Below, piece by piece: positions 1 to 8,302 of a stretch of 64,000 bases of DNA. The stretch comes from Anaerostipes faecalis (GTDB taxonomy: Bacteria > Bacillota > Clostridia > Lachnospirales > Lachnospiraceae), in NCBI RefSeq assembly GCF_018982945.1, contig NZ_JABRXE010000001.1, forward strand, positions 62,001 through 126,000, in the 5' to 3' direction. Position 1 is the first letter of the stretch, and each line of letters opens with the position of its first letter. The notes beneath the pieces were generated by a model. The model saw nothing but the letters and a program-made list of their open reading frames with translations. It was not told the DNA's origin and made no database searches. A program made the translations under genes and the position numbers.

Positions 1-638
1 AGATGATTTTGGATATATTTCAACCCAGAATGTTTTCCAGAATCTTTATGGGAAATTTCCAGAAGGCGGGGGACAGAAGAAGTTATATAGATATCATTGG
101 AAATCCGGGCAAGTTCTGTCTGGATTTTTTGTTTTATCCGTATATCTCCTGTGACAACATCGATGCTGTCAAGGCAGTTTGCATGCTGTCTGATAAAATC
201 AGGCATATGGTTAATGGGATTTCTTGTCTGCTGAACATAAGAAATTACATTTGGTGGTGTTCCGTAAAAGACAGGATTTTCTATATAATGTTTTTCTCCA
301 TAGGCAGTCCCGTCAATAAAAGCTTCAAATACAACAGGATAAGATTTACATACAGTCAGAATATCATTGACAGATGCAGGAGTCAGATGATAACGGTGCA
401 TGCACGTGCCTGTTGGAATATGATAGATGGCAGCACCATTAGAAGTAATAGCATATTCGATTCCCGGAAGACTGGTCACATCTTTGGGAAGTGTGGAAAA
501 GGCCCGTCCGCTTGCAATGACAATGTGGACATCTTTTTTCATGGCACTGATCAAAGCTTCCCTGTTTCCCTTGGAAAGTTTTCCCTGTCTATTTAAAGTT
601 GTTTTATCCAGATCCAGTGCAATACATTTAATATCCAT
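1..638 (-). CDS. Cof-type HAD phosphatase, 3'-truncated by window edge
   Basis: Reading the minus strand from the ATG at 638 gives an uninterrupted frame to base 1. The N-terminus carries the HAD motif I as DLDKT (family consensus DxDxT/S) and an ASGR motif II about 30 residues later, typical of Cof/YidA-type sugar-phosphate or nucleotide phosphatases (Hydrolase_3). A ribosome binding site (GGAGG) lies just upstream on the minus strand. The C-terminal part with motifs III and IV is outside the window. The gene is divergent from the Nudix gene at 733. The long plus-strand frames over this stretch are antisense shadows. The substrate cannot be told. Confidence 0.85.
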   Translation of the reverse strand, partial: MDIKCIALDLDKTTLNRQGKLSKGNREALISAMKKDVHIVIASGRAFSTLPKDVTSLPGIEYAITSNGAAIYHIPTGTCMHRYHLTPASVNDILTVCKSYPVVFEAFIDGTAYGEKHYIENPVFYGTPPNVISYVQQTRNPINHMPDFIRQHANCLDSIDVVTGDIRIKQKIQTELARISNDIYITSSVPRLLEISHKDSGKHSGLKYIQNH

Positions 639-732
639 AGCAAATCCTCCTTTATCATTGTTCATACTATTGTATCTTTTGTTCTTTGCATTTACAATAC
701 ATTTAGCTGATGAAATATGGAGGAAATAGAAA

Positions 733-1743
733 ATGGGTCTTACCACACTATGTTATATAGAAAAAAATGACAGTTATCTGATGCTGCATAGGATTGTAAA
801 GAAGAATGATATTAATAAAGACAAATGGATTGGAGTTGGAGGACACTTTGAACACGGAGAAAGTCCGGAAGACTGTCTGTTTCGTGAAGTAAAGGAGGAA
901 ACAGGTCTGACACTGACATCTTTCAGGTTCTGCGGCATTGTTACTTTTCTTTCAGATATGGGAACTTCAAAAGAAGCATGGGAATATATGTGTTTATATC
1001 ATGCGGATGGTTTCGAAGGAGAATTGAAAGAATGCGATGAAGGAACTCTGGAGTGGGTGAAGAAAGAAGATATCTTAAAACTGGAATTGTGGGAAGGTGA
1101 CCGTCTGTTTTTACGTTATATGGAAGAAAAACGGCCATTTTTCTCTTTAAAATTAGAGTATATTCAAGGAAATCTGATTTCAGCCTGTCTGGATGGAAGT
1201 GATTTGGAGTTTTTTGATGTGATGGACGAAGAAGGAAATCGCACTGGGCGCATCAAGGAGAGATCATTGGTTCATGAAGATGGAGATCCTCATGGAACGG
1301 TACATATCTGGGTGATTCGAGAAAAAGAACAAGGGTTTGATGTACTGCTGCAAAAAAGAAGTGCCCATAAAGATTCTTTTCCGGGGTGTTATGACATTTC
1401 TTCTGCCGGACATATGGTAGCAGGAGATGATTATCTGGAAACTGCCGTGAGGGAGCTGGAAGAAGAACTTGGAATTCATGCAACGGAGAATCAATTGCAG
1501 CAGATAGGAGTTCATCATGGAATTATAAAAGATGTTTTTTATGGACGAGAGTTTTTCAATCATGAAATCAGTGCGGTCTATATTTACAAAGAGCCTGTAG
1601 AAATAGAAAACTTAAAACTTCAGAAAGAGGAAGTAGAATCTGTTAGATGGGTGGATTATGAAGAATGTAAAAAGAAGATGAAAAGTGGGGAATTAAAGCA
1701 TTGTATCTTTGAAGATGAATTTGAAATGCTGGAGAAAAAATAA
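733..1743 (+). CDS. Double Nudix hydrolase (MutT-like + IDI-like domains)
   Basis: A 336-residue protein with two Nudix domains in tandem. The first (about residues 1-140) resembles 8-oxo-dGTP diphosphatases and has a full Nudix box at about 37-59 (GHFEHGE...REVKEETG). The second (about 155-330) resembles the isopentenyl-diphosphate-isomerase-like Nudix group; its box reads GHMVAGD...RELEEELG, with Asp where the first Glu usually sits. Nudix enzymes cleave nucleoside-diphosphate-X bonds with divalent metal. Single domains are usually encoded separately, so this is a fusion or one two-domain enzyme. ATG 733 follows GGAGG at about 719. Specificity is unknown. Confidence 0.88.
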   Translation: MGLTTLCYIEKNDSYLMLHRIVKKNDINKDKWIGVGGHFEHGESPEDCLFREVKEETGLTLTSFRFCGIVTFLSDMGTSKEAWEYMCLYHADGFEGELKECDEGTLEWVKKEDILKLELWEGDRLFLRYMEEKRPFFSLKLEYIQGNLISACLDGSDLEFFDVMDEEGNRTGRIKERSLVHEDGDPHGTVHIWVIREKEQGFDVLLQKRSAHKDSFPGCYDISSAGHMVAGDDYLETAVRELEEELGIHATENQLQQIGVHHGIIKDVFYGREFFNHEISAVYIYKEPVEIENLKLQKEEVESVRWVDYEECKKKMKSGELKHCIFEDEFEMLEKK

Positions 1744-1747
1744 GCAT

Positions 1748-1797
1748 AAATACTTATAAATACTTGAAATTATAGGTAAAAATACTTATAATTACTT
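1748..1797. promoter_or_regulatory. Two 18-bp direct repeats before the deoR-type gene
   Basis: AAATACTTATAAATACTT (1748-1765) and AAATACTTATAATTACTT (1780-1797) differ at one base and start 32 bp apart, about three helical turns. They end 14 bp before the start codon of the regulator at 1812. DeoR-family proteins often bind repeated sites at their own promoter, so an autoregulatory operator is inferred, not shown. Confidence 0.5.
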
Positions 1798-1811
1798 AAA
1801 AAGGAGGTATT

Positions 1812-2564
1812 ATGTATCAGGAAGAACGATTACGAAAAATTACAGACTGGCTACAAAAGGAACAGACATTATCCAATCAGGAGTTGATGGAACGTTTAGA
1901 AATTTCCAGGGATACTGCCAGAAGAGATATTATTAAACTGACGGAAGCAGGAAAAGCAATTCGTACCCATGGAGGAATTGCAAGAACGGATTTTCAGGTT
2001 CGAGTGGAAAATTATCAGTCCAGAATGATGCAGAATGCAGAAGGAAAAAAGAAAATTGGAGTGAAGGCAGCAGAATTATTAAGAGAACAGGGAATTTATT
2101 TTTTTGATGTATCAACTCATATGCCATATGTGTGTGAATCGCTGAACAGCCATATGAAAATATATACGCATTCTCTGGACAATCTGATTTTACTGGCATC
2201 AGAGCCAAAGATTCAGGTACACAGTCTGGGTGGTGTTTTACAGAAAGAAAATCGGTTTTTTTATGGATTTGAGGTTTGGGAGAAGATATTAAATTTGAAT
2301 TTTGATGCAGCTTTACTTGGAGTTGCATCAATAGCAGAAGATGGTCTTTATTATGAAGAGGAAGAAGATGCTCAAGTAAAAGCGCTGGCAGCACAAAGGG
2401 CAAAACAAGTTATTGTGATGGCAGACTATCCTAAATTTCAAAGAGTAAGCAAATATCGAGCCGTAGGTCTGAATCAGATTGATTTATTGATTTTAGACCG
2501 TGAGCCAGAGGCAGGATGGAAACAAAGGTTAATAGAGGAGGATGTACAATGGATTGTCGTATAG
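1812..2564 (+). CDS. DeoR/GlpR-family transcriptional regulator
   Basis: A 250-residue protein with an N-terminal winged helix-turn-helix typical of DeoR (about residues 5-55: LSNQELMERLEISRDTARRD followed by HGG) and a C-terminal DeoRC sensor domain that normally binds a phosphorylated sugar. The DeoRC region shows the family's SLGGVL-like segment. ATG 1812 follows AGGAGG at 1802. The next gene, a HAD sugar phosphatase, starts inside its 3' end, so the two are probably translationally coupled and respond to or remove the same sugar phosphate. Repeats at 1748-1797 may be its operator. The effector is unknown. Confidence 0.9.
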   Translation: MYQEERLRKITDWLQKEQTLSNQELMERLEISRDTARRDIIKLTEAGKAIRTHGGIARTDFQVRVENYQSRMMQNAEGKKKIGVKAAELLREQGIYFFDVSTHMPYVCESLNSHMKIYTHSLDNLILLASEPKIQVHSLGGVLQKENRFFYGFEVWEKILNLNFDAALLGVASIAEDGLYYEEEEDAQVKALAAQRAKQVIVMADYPKFQRVSKYRAVGLNQIDLLILDREPEAGWKQRLIEEDVQWIVV

Positions 2565-3364
2565 AAAAAGGAATATATAAAGCAGTTTTTAGTGATATTG
2601 ATGGAACTTTATTAAATACTTCACATAAAATTCCAGAGCAGACAAAGGAAAAAATCATGGAAATGAGTGGTCAGGGAGTGCCTTTTGTATTGGTTTCTGC
2701 CCGTATGCCAAAAGGAATGAAGGCGATCAGAGATGAATTAGGTGCAAAAAATCCAATGATCTGTTATAGCGGAGCACTGGTAGTGGATGGAAATCTGCAG
2801 CCTGTCTATAGTGTGGCATTAAAGAAAGATGAATCAAAAAAGCTATGTAAAAGTATAAGGGAAATTGTGCCGGAAGTTTCAGTCAATATTTATTCAAATG
2901 ATTGCTGGATGGCAGAGGATCTGGAAGAATATTGGGTTGCCCAGGAAATGGATATTACAGGAGTTATGGCAAAAGAAGTTTCTTTTGAGGATGAAACGGT
3001 CTTTGAGGAAGTGCATAAAATTTTGTGTATGGGAAAGGCAGAGGATATTACGTTACTGGAAAAAGAACTGCAGAAATTGTTTCCGCAAATTAGAATTTAT
3101 AAATCCAAAGATACATATCTGGAGATTATGTCCATGAAAGCATCCAAATCAGATGCTGTCCATATGCTGGAAGGAGTATTTGGCGTTAATCAGGAGGAAA
3201 TCATTTCTTTTGGAGATGGACATAATGATATAGATATGCTTAGATATGCAGGTCTTGGTGTGGCTATGGGAAATGCGTCAGATGAGGTAAAGGAAGCATC
3301 TGATTATGTGACTGATATCAATGATCGGGAAGGGTTGCGGCAAGTTCTTGATATGGCATTTTAA
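2549..3364 (+). CDS. Cof-type HAD sugar phosphatase
   Basis: A 271-residue HAD hydrolase of the Cof/Hydrolase_3 group. Motif I is FSDIDGTLL near residue 13, motif II is VLVSAR, the Lys of motif III is in MKASKSDA, and motif IV is SFGDGHNDIDML. Such enzymes dephosphorylate sugar phosphates or similar metabolites in the cytoplasm. ATG 2549 is preferred over an in-frame ATG at 2516 because AGAGGAGG precedes it by the right distance. It overlaps the DeoR gene by 16 bases, which supports one operon. The substrate is not predictable. Confidence 0.9.
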   Translation: MDCRIEKGIYKAVFSDIDGTLLNTSHKIPEQTKEKIMEMSGQGVPFVLVSARMPKGMKAIRDELGAKNPMICYSGALVVDGNLQPVYSVALKKDESKKLCKSIREIVPEVSVNIYSNDCWMAEDLEEYWVAQEMDITGVMAKEVSFEDETVFEEVHKILCMGKAEDITLLEKELQKLFPQIRIYKSKDTYLEIMSMKASKSDAVHMLEGVFGVNQEEIISFGDGHNDIDMLRYAGLGVAMGNASDEVKEASDYVTDINDREGLRQVLDMAF

Positions 3365-3423
3365 TTGATATTAATTTCATGTTATAATATAAAGTATAAT
3401 ATGAAAATGGAGAGAAATATTGG

Positions 3424-4401
3424 ATGGATAATAATGAAAAACAAAAATGGAAAAAAAGATTTGGAGTTGGAATTGTTATTTTCTTTTTTTGCTTATTTCT
3501 ATTGATATATATGAAAACATATATATCATATTCGCAGCAATACGGAAAGCATAGAAGAGTGTTTGGTGCAACCTATATGACTATGAATAATCAGTTCTAT
3601 AAGATTGTAAATAATGAAATTCAGATGCAGATAGAAAAAAAGGGTGATCAACTAATCACACTGGATCCTGCCCTGGATCAGAAAAAGCAAAATGAACAGA
3701 TAAAATATCTCGTTAAGAAAAAAGTCGATGTGATTTTTCTTAATCCCGTGGATTGGAAAAAGGTAAAATCAGGACTTCAGGCAGCAAAAAAAGCGGGAAT
3801 TCCTGTAATTGTTATCGATACACCGGTATATAATGAAGAACTGGTAGATATGACCGTTGTATCAGATAATTTCAAAGCAGGAGTTCAATGTGCCAAAGAT
3901 ATGATGAAAAAGAAAAATCATGCCAATATTGTATTACTGACTCATACGAAAACCAAATCCGGTGTGGATCGTATTCAGGGATTTTTAGATGCCATTGACG
4001 GACACAGCCAGTATCAGGTTATCGCATCAGCAGATACAGAAGGACAGATTGAAAGGTCACTGCCGAAAGTAGAAAAGATTATCAAGGAGCATGAGGATAT
4101 TGATGTAATTATGGCATTAAATGATCCGGCTGCTATGGGAGCACTTGCTGCATTGGATAGTGAAGATTATCAGAGAAATGTTCTGGTATATGGAGTAGAT
4201 GGTTCTCCGGAAGCAAAAAAATTGATTAAAGAAAGAATGATGACAGGAACATCTGCACAGTTTCCAAAACAGATGGGGGATACGGCCATTGAATCTGCAT
4301 ATCAGCTGCTGGATGGAAAAAAGATTTCAAAAAATAGAATTATACCGGTGAAAATGATAACAGAGAAAAATATTGATCAGTTTGACATTAATCGGTGGTA
4401 A
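3424..4401 (+). CDS. Membrane-anchored LacI/RbsB-type sugar-binding protein
   Basis: A 325-residue protein with one N-terminal membrane segment (about residues 12-31) and no lipobox, followed by a periplasmic-binding-protein type 1 fold of the RbsB/Peripla_BP_4 group (repeated core strands such as VDVIFLNPVD, IPVIVIDTPV, VIMALNDPAAMGA). It is the first gene of a compact operon with a histidine kinase, a response regulator and a second binding protein; no ABC permease or ATPase gene is nearby. A sensor role, presenting bound sugar to the kinase, is therefore more likely than transport. This resembles the known XylFII-LytS arrangement of clostridia, though that kinase is of another class. The ligand is unknown; context suggests fructose or fructan oligomers. 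Confidence 0.85.
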   Translation: MDNNEKQKWKKRFGVGIVIFFFCLFLLIYMKTYISYSQQYGKHRRVFGATYMTMNNQFYKIVNNEIQMQIEKKGDQLITLDPALDQKKQNEQIKYLVKKKVDVIFLNPVDWKKVKSGLQAAKKAGIPVIVIDTPVYNEELVDMTVVSDNFKAGVQCAKDMMKKKNHANIVLLTHTKTKSGVDRIQGFLDAIDGHSQYQVIASADTEGQIERSLPKVEKIIKEHEDIDVIMALNDPAAMGALAALDSEDYQRNVLVYGVDGSPEAKKLIKERMMTGTSAQFPKQMGDTAIESAYQLLDGKKISKNRIIPVKMITEKNIDQFDINRW

Positions 4402-4414
4402 CAGGAGAGTAAAT

Positions 4415-5737
4415 ATGGATGTAAAAAACCGAAATTTATATTATTTGAAAATTTTTATGAGTTTCATAAATTTTATGATCCTTGCATTCTTTTCTATTGT
4501 TACAATCGTTACAATTCAGAATATAAATGAAAGCTTCTCAGCAAGAAATTTTCTGGAAAATGTAACTTATCTTCCAATGGAACCGTTGGAAGCATCGATT
4601 ACTGTTTTTATTGCATTCTTTTTGCTTTTGCTTATAATCGAAATACGTAGAAAAGAGACAAAGTACACTTTTATATCAGTTAGTATTTATGGAATGGAGA
4701 TTTTCCTGTGTCTGCTGATCATTAAATGTTTATATGTCAGCTACAACGGGATTATTCTGCTTGTTGTTGCAGATATTGTAACATCCATTCGTGACAAGCA
4801 TAACAGGGTTTTATTCCTTGTGATTATGGGAATTATTTATATTTTTTCAGATTATAATCTTGTATCTATGCAAGTTAAGATGGTATCTTTTCAGGAAATT
4901 CTTGGAGTATACAGTACAAAAATCAATATGCTGTTAATTGGCATACGAAACATGCTTATATCTATGAATATTCTGGCGTTTATTGTTTATATGATTATTT
5001 TAATGAGAAATCAGATGAAAGAAAATGCAAGAATCGCATTATTAAATATTCAGCTTCAGACAGCAAATGAAAGATTAAAAGAGATGAATCAGCAGCTTCA
5101 GGAATATGCGGGAATACGTGAAAAAATGGGAGAAACCAAAGAACGAAATCGAATTGCAAGGGAAATTCATGATACTTTAGGACATACCATGACCGGACTT
5201 TCGGCGGGAATAGATGCATGTATTGCCATGATTGATTATTCAGTAGAAGGAACAAAAAAACAGTTAAATGTTATTGCTAAGGTTGCCAGACAGGGTATTA
5301 AAGATATTCGACGATCTGTTAATAAGCTCCGGCCGGATGCACTTGAACATTTTAATCTGGAAGAGGCATTGGAAAAAATGATGGAGGATACAATGAATGT
5401 ATCAGAGGTATTTATAGATTATAAATGTGAGATTCCGGTTATGAAGTTTAATGCAGATGAAGAAGATATGATCTATCGGGTCGTTCAGGAAGGTATTACA
5501 AATGCCATACGTCATGGAAAAGCTACAAAAATCTGCGTAAATATAAAGAAAGAAAATAAATGGCTCATTTTATCCATTCAGGATAATGGAATCGGATGTG
5601 AAGAGATAAAAAGCGGATTCGGGTTAATGCATATTAAAGAACGAATTCAGATGCTGAATGGAGAAGTCAGCTATGATGGAAGCAATGGATTTCATATTAT
5701 TGCTAAAATACCAATACGATGGGGAGAACAGTTATGA
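4415..5737 (+). CDS. Sensor histidine kinase, HisKA_3/NarL class
   Basis: About 440 residues. The N-terminal half holds roughly six hydrophobic membrane segments, then a short coiled coil. The dimerisation/phosphoacceptor domain has ERNRIAREIHDTLGH with the phospho-His near residue 252. The HATPase_c domain shows the N box (QEGITNAIRHG) and G boxes (DNGIGC, GFGLMHIKERI). This is the NarX/DesK class that pairs with LuxR-type regulators, as found here. ATG 4415 follows AGGAG; an upstream in-frame ATG lies inside the preceding gene. It has no obvious large extracellular sensing domain, so input may come from the two flanking binding proteins. Confidence 0.93.
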   Translation: MDVKNRNLYYLKIFMSFINFMILAFFSIVTIVTIQNINESFSARNFLENVTYLPMEPLEASITVFIAFFLLLLIIEIRRKETKYTFISVSIYGMEIFLCLLIIKCLYVSYNGIILLVVADIVTSIRDKHNRVLFLVIMGIIYIFSDYNLVSMQVKMVSFQEILGVYSTKINMLLIGIRNMLISMNILAFIVYMIILMRNQMKENARIALLNIQLQTANERLKEMNQQLQEYAGIREKMGETKERNRIAREIHDTLGHTMTGLSAGIDACIAMIDYSVEGTKKQLNVIAKVARQGIKDIRRSVNKLRPDALEHFNLEEALEKMMEDTMNVSEVFIDYKCEIPVMKFNADEEDMIYRVVQEGITNAIRHGKATKICVNIKKENKWLILSIQDNGIGCEEIKSGFGLMHIKERIQMLNGEVSYDGSNGFHIIAKIPIRWGEQL

Positions 5738-6402
5738 TTAAAGTTTTAATTGCAGATGATCAGGAATTAATTAGACAAAGTCTTCAGATTGTCCTGGAAA
5801 CAAAAGAAGGAATAGAAGTAGTCGCAACAGCAAAGGATGGGAAGGAAGTTATTTCACTGGTAAAAAAAGAGAAACCGGATGTGATTTTAATGGATGTACG
5901 TATGCCGGAAATGGATGGAGTTCAGTGCACCAGGGTTATTAAAAATTTTTATCCTAATATTAAAATTATCATTTTAACAACCTTTGATGATGATGAGTAT
6001 GTGTTTAGTGCATTAAAACATGGTGCCAGCGGATATTTATTAAAAGGAATTTCTATGGATGAGCTGGAAAAATCAATTCATACAGTTTATAGTGGTGGTG
6101 CTATGATTAATCCTGGAATAGCAACGAAGGTTGTAGAGCTGTTTTCTGAAATGGCACAGTCAAATTATGATATTGTCGTTGAAGCTCAGAATGTTGAGGA
6201 GATAACGGATTCGGAATGGGAAATCATTAAACATGTAGGACGTGGAATGTCCAATAAAGAAATTTCCAGGGCATTGAATTTGTCAGAGGGAACCATTCGA
6301 AATTATTTAAGCACAATTTTAAATAAACTGAATTTAAGGGACAGAACTCAGCTTGCAATTTGGGAAGTTCAATCAGGTTCTGGCAAATATGGAAGAAGGT
6401 AA
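5734..6402 (+). CDS. NarL/LuxR-family response regulator
   Basis: A 222-residue two-component regulator. The receiver domain has the acidic pair (ADDQ), the phospho-acceptor Asp at about residue 54 (LMDVRMPEMDG), Thr (TTF) and Lys (LLKG). The C-terminal LuxR-type helix-turn-helix ends with SNKEISRALNLSEGTIRNY. The ATG at 5734 overlaps the kinase stop by four bases, so translation is coupled. It is the best candidate for the activator that binds the shared 19-bp element at 7769 and 10926. Confidence 0.94.
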   Translation: MIKVLIADDQELIRQSLQIVLETKEGIEVVATAKDGKEVISLVKKEKPDVILMDVRMPEMDGVQCTRVIKNFYPNIKIIILTTFDDDEYVFSALKHGASGYLLKGISMDELEKSIHTVYSGGAMINPGIATKVVELFSEMAQSNYDIVVEAQNVEEITDSEWEIIKHVGRGMSNKEISRALNLSEGTIRNYLSTILNKLNLRDRTQLAIWEVQSGSGKYGRR

Positions 6403-6405
6403 TCT

Positions 6406-7722
6406 ATGAATAAAATGGCAGTTTGGTGGAAGAGATTGGTGATTCTGGGATTAGTTCTCAGTATTTTTGCAGTTATATTTGTGGTAACACCAAAACAAGA
6501 GAAAATTGTACTTACATTTGGCATGTTTGCAGGAAATCAGTGGGATGTTCCAGATGATAACTGTTATAAGATTATTGATGAAATTATAAAAGAATTTGAA
6601 AAAGAGCATCCCAATGTAACAATTAAATATGACAGCGGAATTATGAAAGATGACTATTCGGAAGAAATTTCGGAAAAAGCGCTGAAAGGAAAACTGCCGG
6701 ATGTGTTTATGGTGCTTCCGGAAGATTTTAATACTTTTTCATCTATTGGCATTTTAAAAAATCTGGATTCTCTTATTGCACAAGATCGTTCATTTGATTC
6801 AGATGATTATTATCAGGGAAGTTATGATGCAGGAAATTTTAAGGGAAGTCAGTTTGCATTGCCTTATGAAAGTGTTCCGACTTTGATGTTTGTAAATAAA
6901 ACGCTGTTAAAAAAAGAAGGAATCAAAATGCCTGATAATAAGTGGACATGGGATGAGTTCTATAATATATGCAAAAAAGTCACTAAAGATACCGATGGTG
7001 ATGGAAAAATCGATCAGTTTGGTGTTTATAATTATGACTGGAAAGATGCAGTCTATAGCAATGGAGGAAATCTGTTTAATCAAAATGGAACCCAATGTAA
7101 TCTGACAGAAGATTCGGTGGAAAATTCTGTTTTGTTCGTAAAAAAAATTCAACAGCTATCAGAGTATCAGAAACCTAAATCAATTGATTTTGATACAGGA
7201 AATATTGCATTCAGACCAATGAAGTTTTCAGAGTTTCGAACTTATAAACCATATCCATGGAGAATTAATAAATATTTTGATTTTGAATGGGATTGTATTC
7301 TTTTGCCGTCAGGGCCAGATGGTAATAATAGAACCAATATGGATCATTTATTAATAGGAATAAGTGATAAAACCAGTCACAGCCATATGGCATGGGAATT
7401 TCTTAAAAAGTTAACCTATGAAAAAGAAACTCAGAAAAAAATATTTCAGTATTCTCAGGGAGTATCTCCATTAAAATCCGTGACCAGGTCAAAAGAAACT
7501 GAGAAGATTCTGGAAGAAGATATGGGTGAGGATACGGTAGTAAAAGTGGAGCTTCTTGATGAGGTTATGAATCATTCTGTGGAAACAAGAAAATTCCGTA
7601 GTTATGATACTGTTTTGCAGTTTATCGACAGGGAAATTGATGACTTGATTGAAAGTGATGAAAATTTTGATGAAAGTATTCTGAAAATCAAAAATCAGGC
7701 TGAAGAATTATTAAATAAATAA
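6406..7722 (+). CDS. Membrane-anchored family 1 extracellular solute-binding protein
   Basis: A 438-residue protein with an N-terminal hydrophobic anchor (about residues 9-28) lacking a lipobox Cys, then a type 2 (MalE/SBP_bac_1) sugar-binding fold: start of the domain near LTFGMFAGNQW, the LPYE segment, and a WxWDEF-like hinge motif (KWTWDEFYNIC). It is the last gene of the sensory operon, three bases after the response regulator stop. No permease or ATPase accompanies it. It may act as an accessory sensor for polysaccharide or oligosaccharide. Ligand unknown. Confidence 0.85.
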   Translation: MNKMAVWWKRLVILGLVLSIFAVIFVVTPKQEKIVLTFGMFAGNQWDVPDDNCYKIIDEIIKEFEKEHPNVTIKYDSGIMKDDYSEEISEKALKGKLPDVFMVLPEDFNTFSSIGILKNLDSLIAQDRSFDSDDYYQGSYDAGNFKGSQFALPYESVPTLMFVNKTLLKKEGIKMPDNKWTWDEFYNICKKVTKDTDGDGKIDQFGVYNYDWKDAVYSNGGNLFNQNGTQCNLTEDSVENSVLFVKKIQQLSEYQKPKSIDFDTGNIAFRPMKFSEFRTYKPYPWRINKYFDFEWDCILLPSGPDGNNRTNMDHLLIGISDKTSHSHMAWEFLKKLTYEKETQKKIFQYSQGVSPLKSVTRSKETEKILEEDMGEDTVVKVELLDEVMNHSVETRKFRSYDTVLQFIDREIDDLIESDENFDESILKIKNQAEELLNK

Positions 7723-7750
7723 AAAATGACATTTGTCATATAAAAAAGTT

Positions 7751-7799
7751 GCATTTGTAAATTGGAATTGATGACAATTTACAGATGCTCTTTTTTTTT
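7751..7799 (+). terminator. Hairpin with T-run after the sensory operon, overlapping an operator
   Basis: GCATTTGTAAATTG (7751-7764) pairs with CAATTTACAGATGC (7775-7788) over 14 bp around a 10-base loop, followed at once by a run of T. This fits an intrinsic terminator for the operon ending at 7722. The right arm overlaps the 19-bp element at 7769-7787, so the same DNA may serve as terminator and as a regulator site. Confidence 0.6.
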
Positions 7800-7813
7800 G
7801 TAATTGGTAAGAT
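7769..7813 (+). promoter_or_regulatory. PTS operon promoter with 19-bp activator-like site
   Basis: TGATGACAATTTACAGATG (7769-7787) is followed, 20 bases later, by a -10-like TAAGAT (7808-7813). No good -35 box is visible, which suits activator dependence. A near-identical element lies at the same distance from the -10 of the GH32 gene. A further palindrome, ATGACATTTGTCAT, begins at about 7727. Confidence 0.55.
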
Positions 7814-7855
7814 AAGTTTGTCAATATGAGAACAGATAAAAGAAAGGAGAAGAGG

Positions 7856-8290
7856 ATGAAATACGTTGTGCTGGTCAGTCACGGTACATTTGCACCAGGA
7901 CTCAAAAATGTACTGGAAATGCTTGCAGGTGGAGACAGAGAAGATGTTATTGCAGTAGGACTTGAGAACGGAATGGGAGCAGACGAATTTGCAGAGAAAT
8001 TCGTAGATGCAATCAGCGGAGTCAAAGAAGGTGATGAAATCATTCTTCTTGCAGATATCATTGGAGGCTCTCCATTGACTAATGCTATTGAGCAGGTTTC
8101 AAATAAGGGATTGATTGAAAATACAATCATCTTCGGCGGAATGAATCTTGCCATGGCATTGACAGCAACTTTGATGAAAGATGCAGTTGATAAAGACATG
8201 CTGAGAGAAAACCTGGTAAGTGAAGCTAAAGATGCAATTAAAGAGTTTGTATTAGAAACTTCAAGCAGTGATGATGAAGATGATATTTAA
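7856..8290 (+). CDS. PTS mannose/fructose-class EIIA
   Basis: A 144-residue cytoplasmic phosphotransfer protein of the mannose (EIIA-Man) fold. His9 in VLVSHGTFAPG is the expected phosphorylation site, and the ADIIGGSP segment is conserved in the family. ATG 7856 is chosen over an upstream in-frame ATG at 7826 because it follows GGAGAAGAGG and starts exactly at the first beta strand. First gene of an A-B-C-D PTS operon; in levan/fructan loci such PTSs import fructose. Confidence 0.93.
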   Translation: MKYVVLVSHGTFAPGLKNVLEMLAGGDREDVIAVGLENGMGADEFAEKFVDAISGVKEGDEIILLADIIGGSPLTNAIEQVSNKGLIENTIIFGGMNLAMALTATLMKDAVDKDMLRENLVSEAKDAIKEFVLETSSSDDEDDI

Positions 8291-8302
8291 GGAGGAGAGA
8301 AG

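Noticed and set aside
3-729. Two plus-strand reading frames at the left edge (197 and 100 codons)
   Set aside because: They are antisense to a clear HAD phosphatase on the minus strand, lack ribosome binding sites and have no recognisable domain.
3365-3400. Promoter of the sensory operon (TTGATA and two TATAAT boxes)
   Set aside because: TTGATA lies only 12 bp from the first and 24 bp from the second TATAAT, so no properly spaced pair could be assigned.
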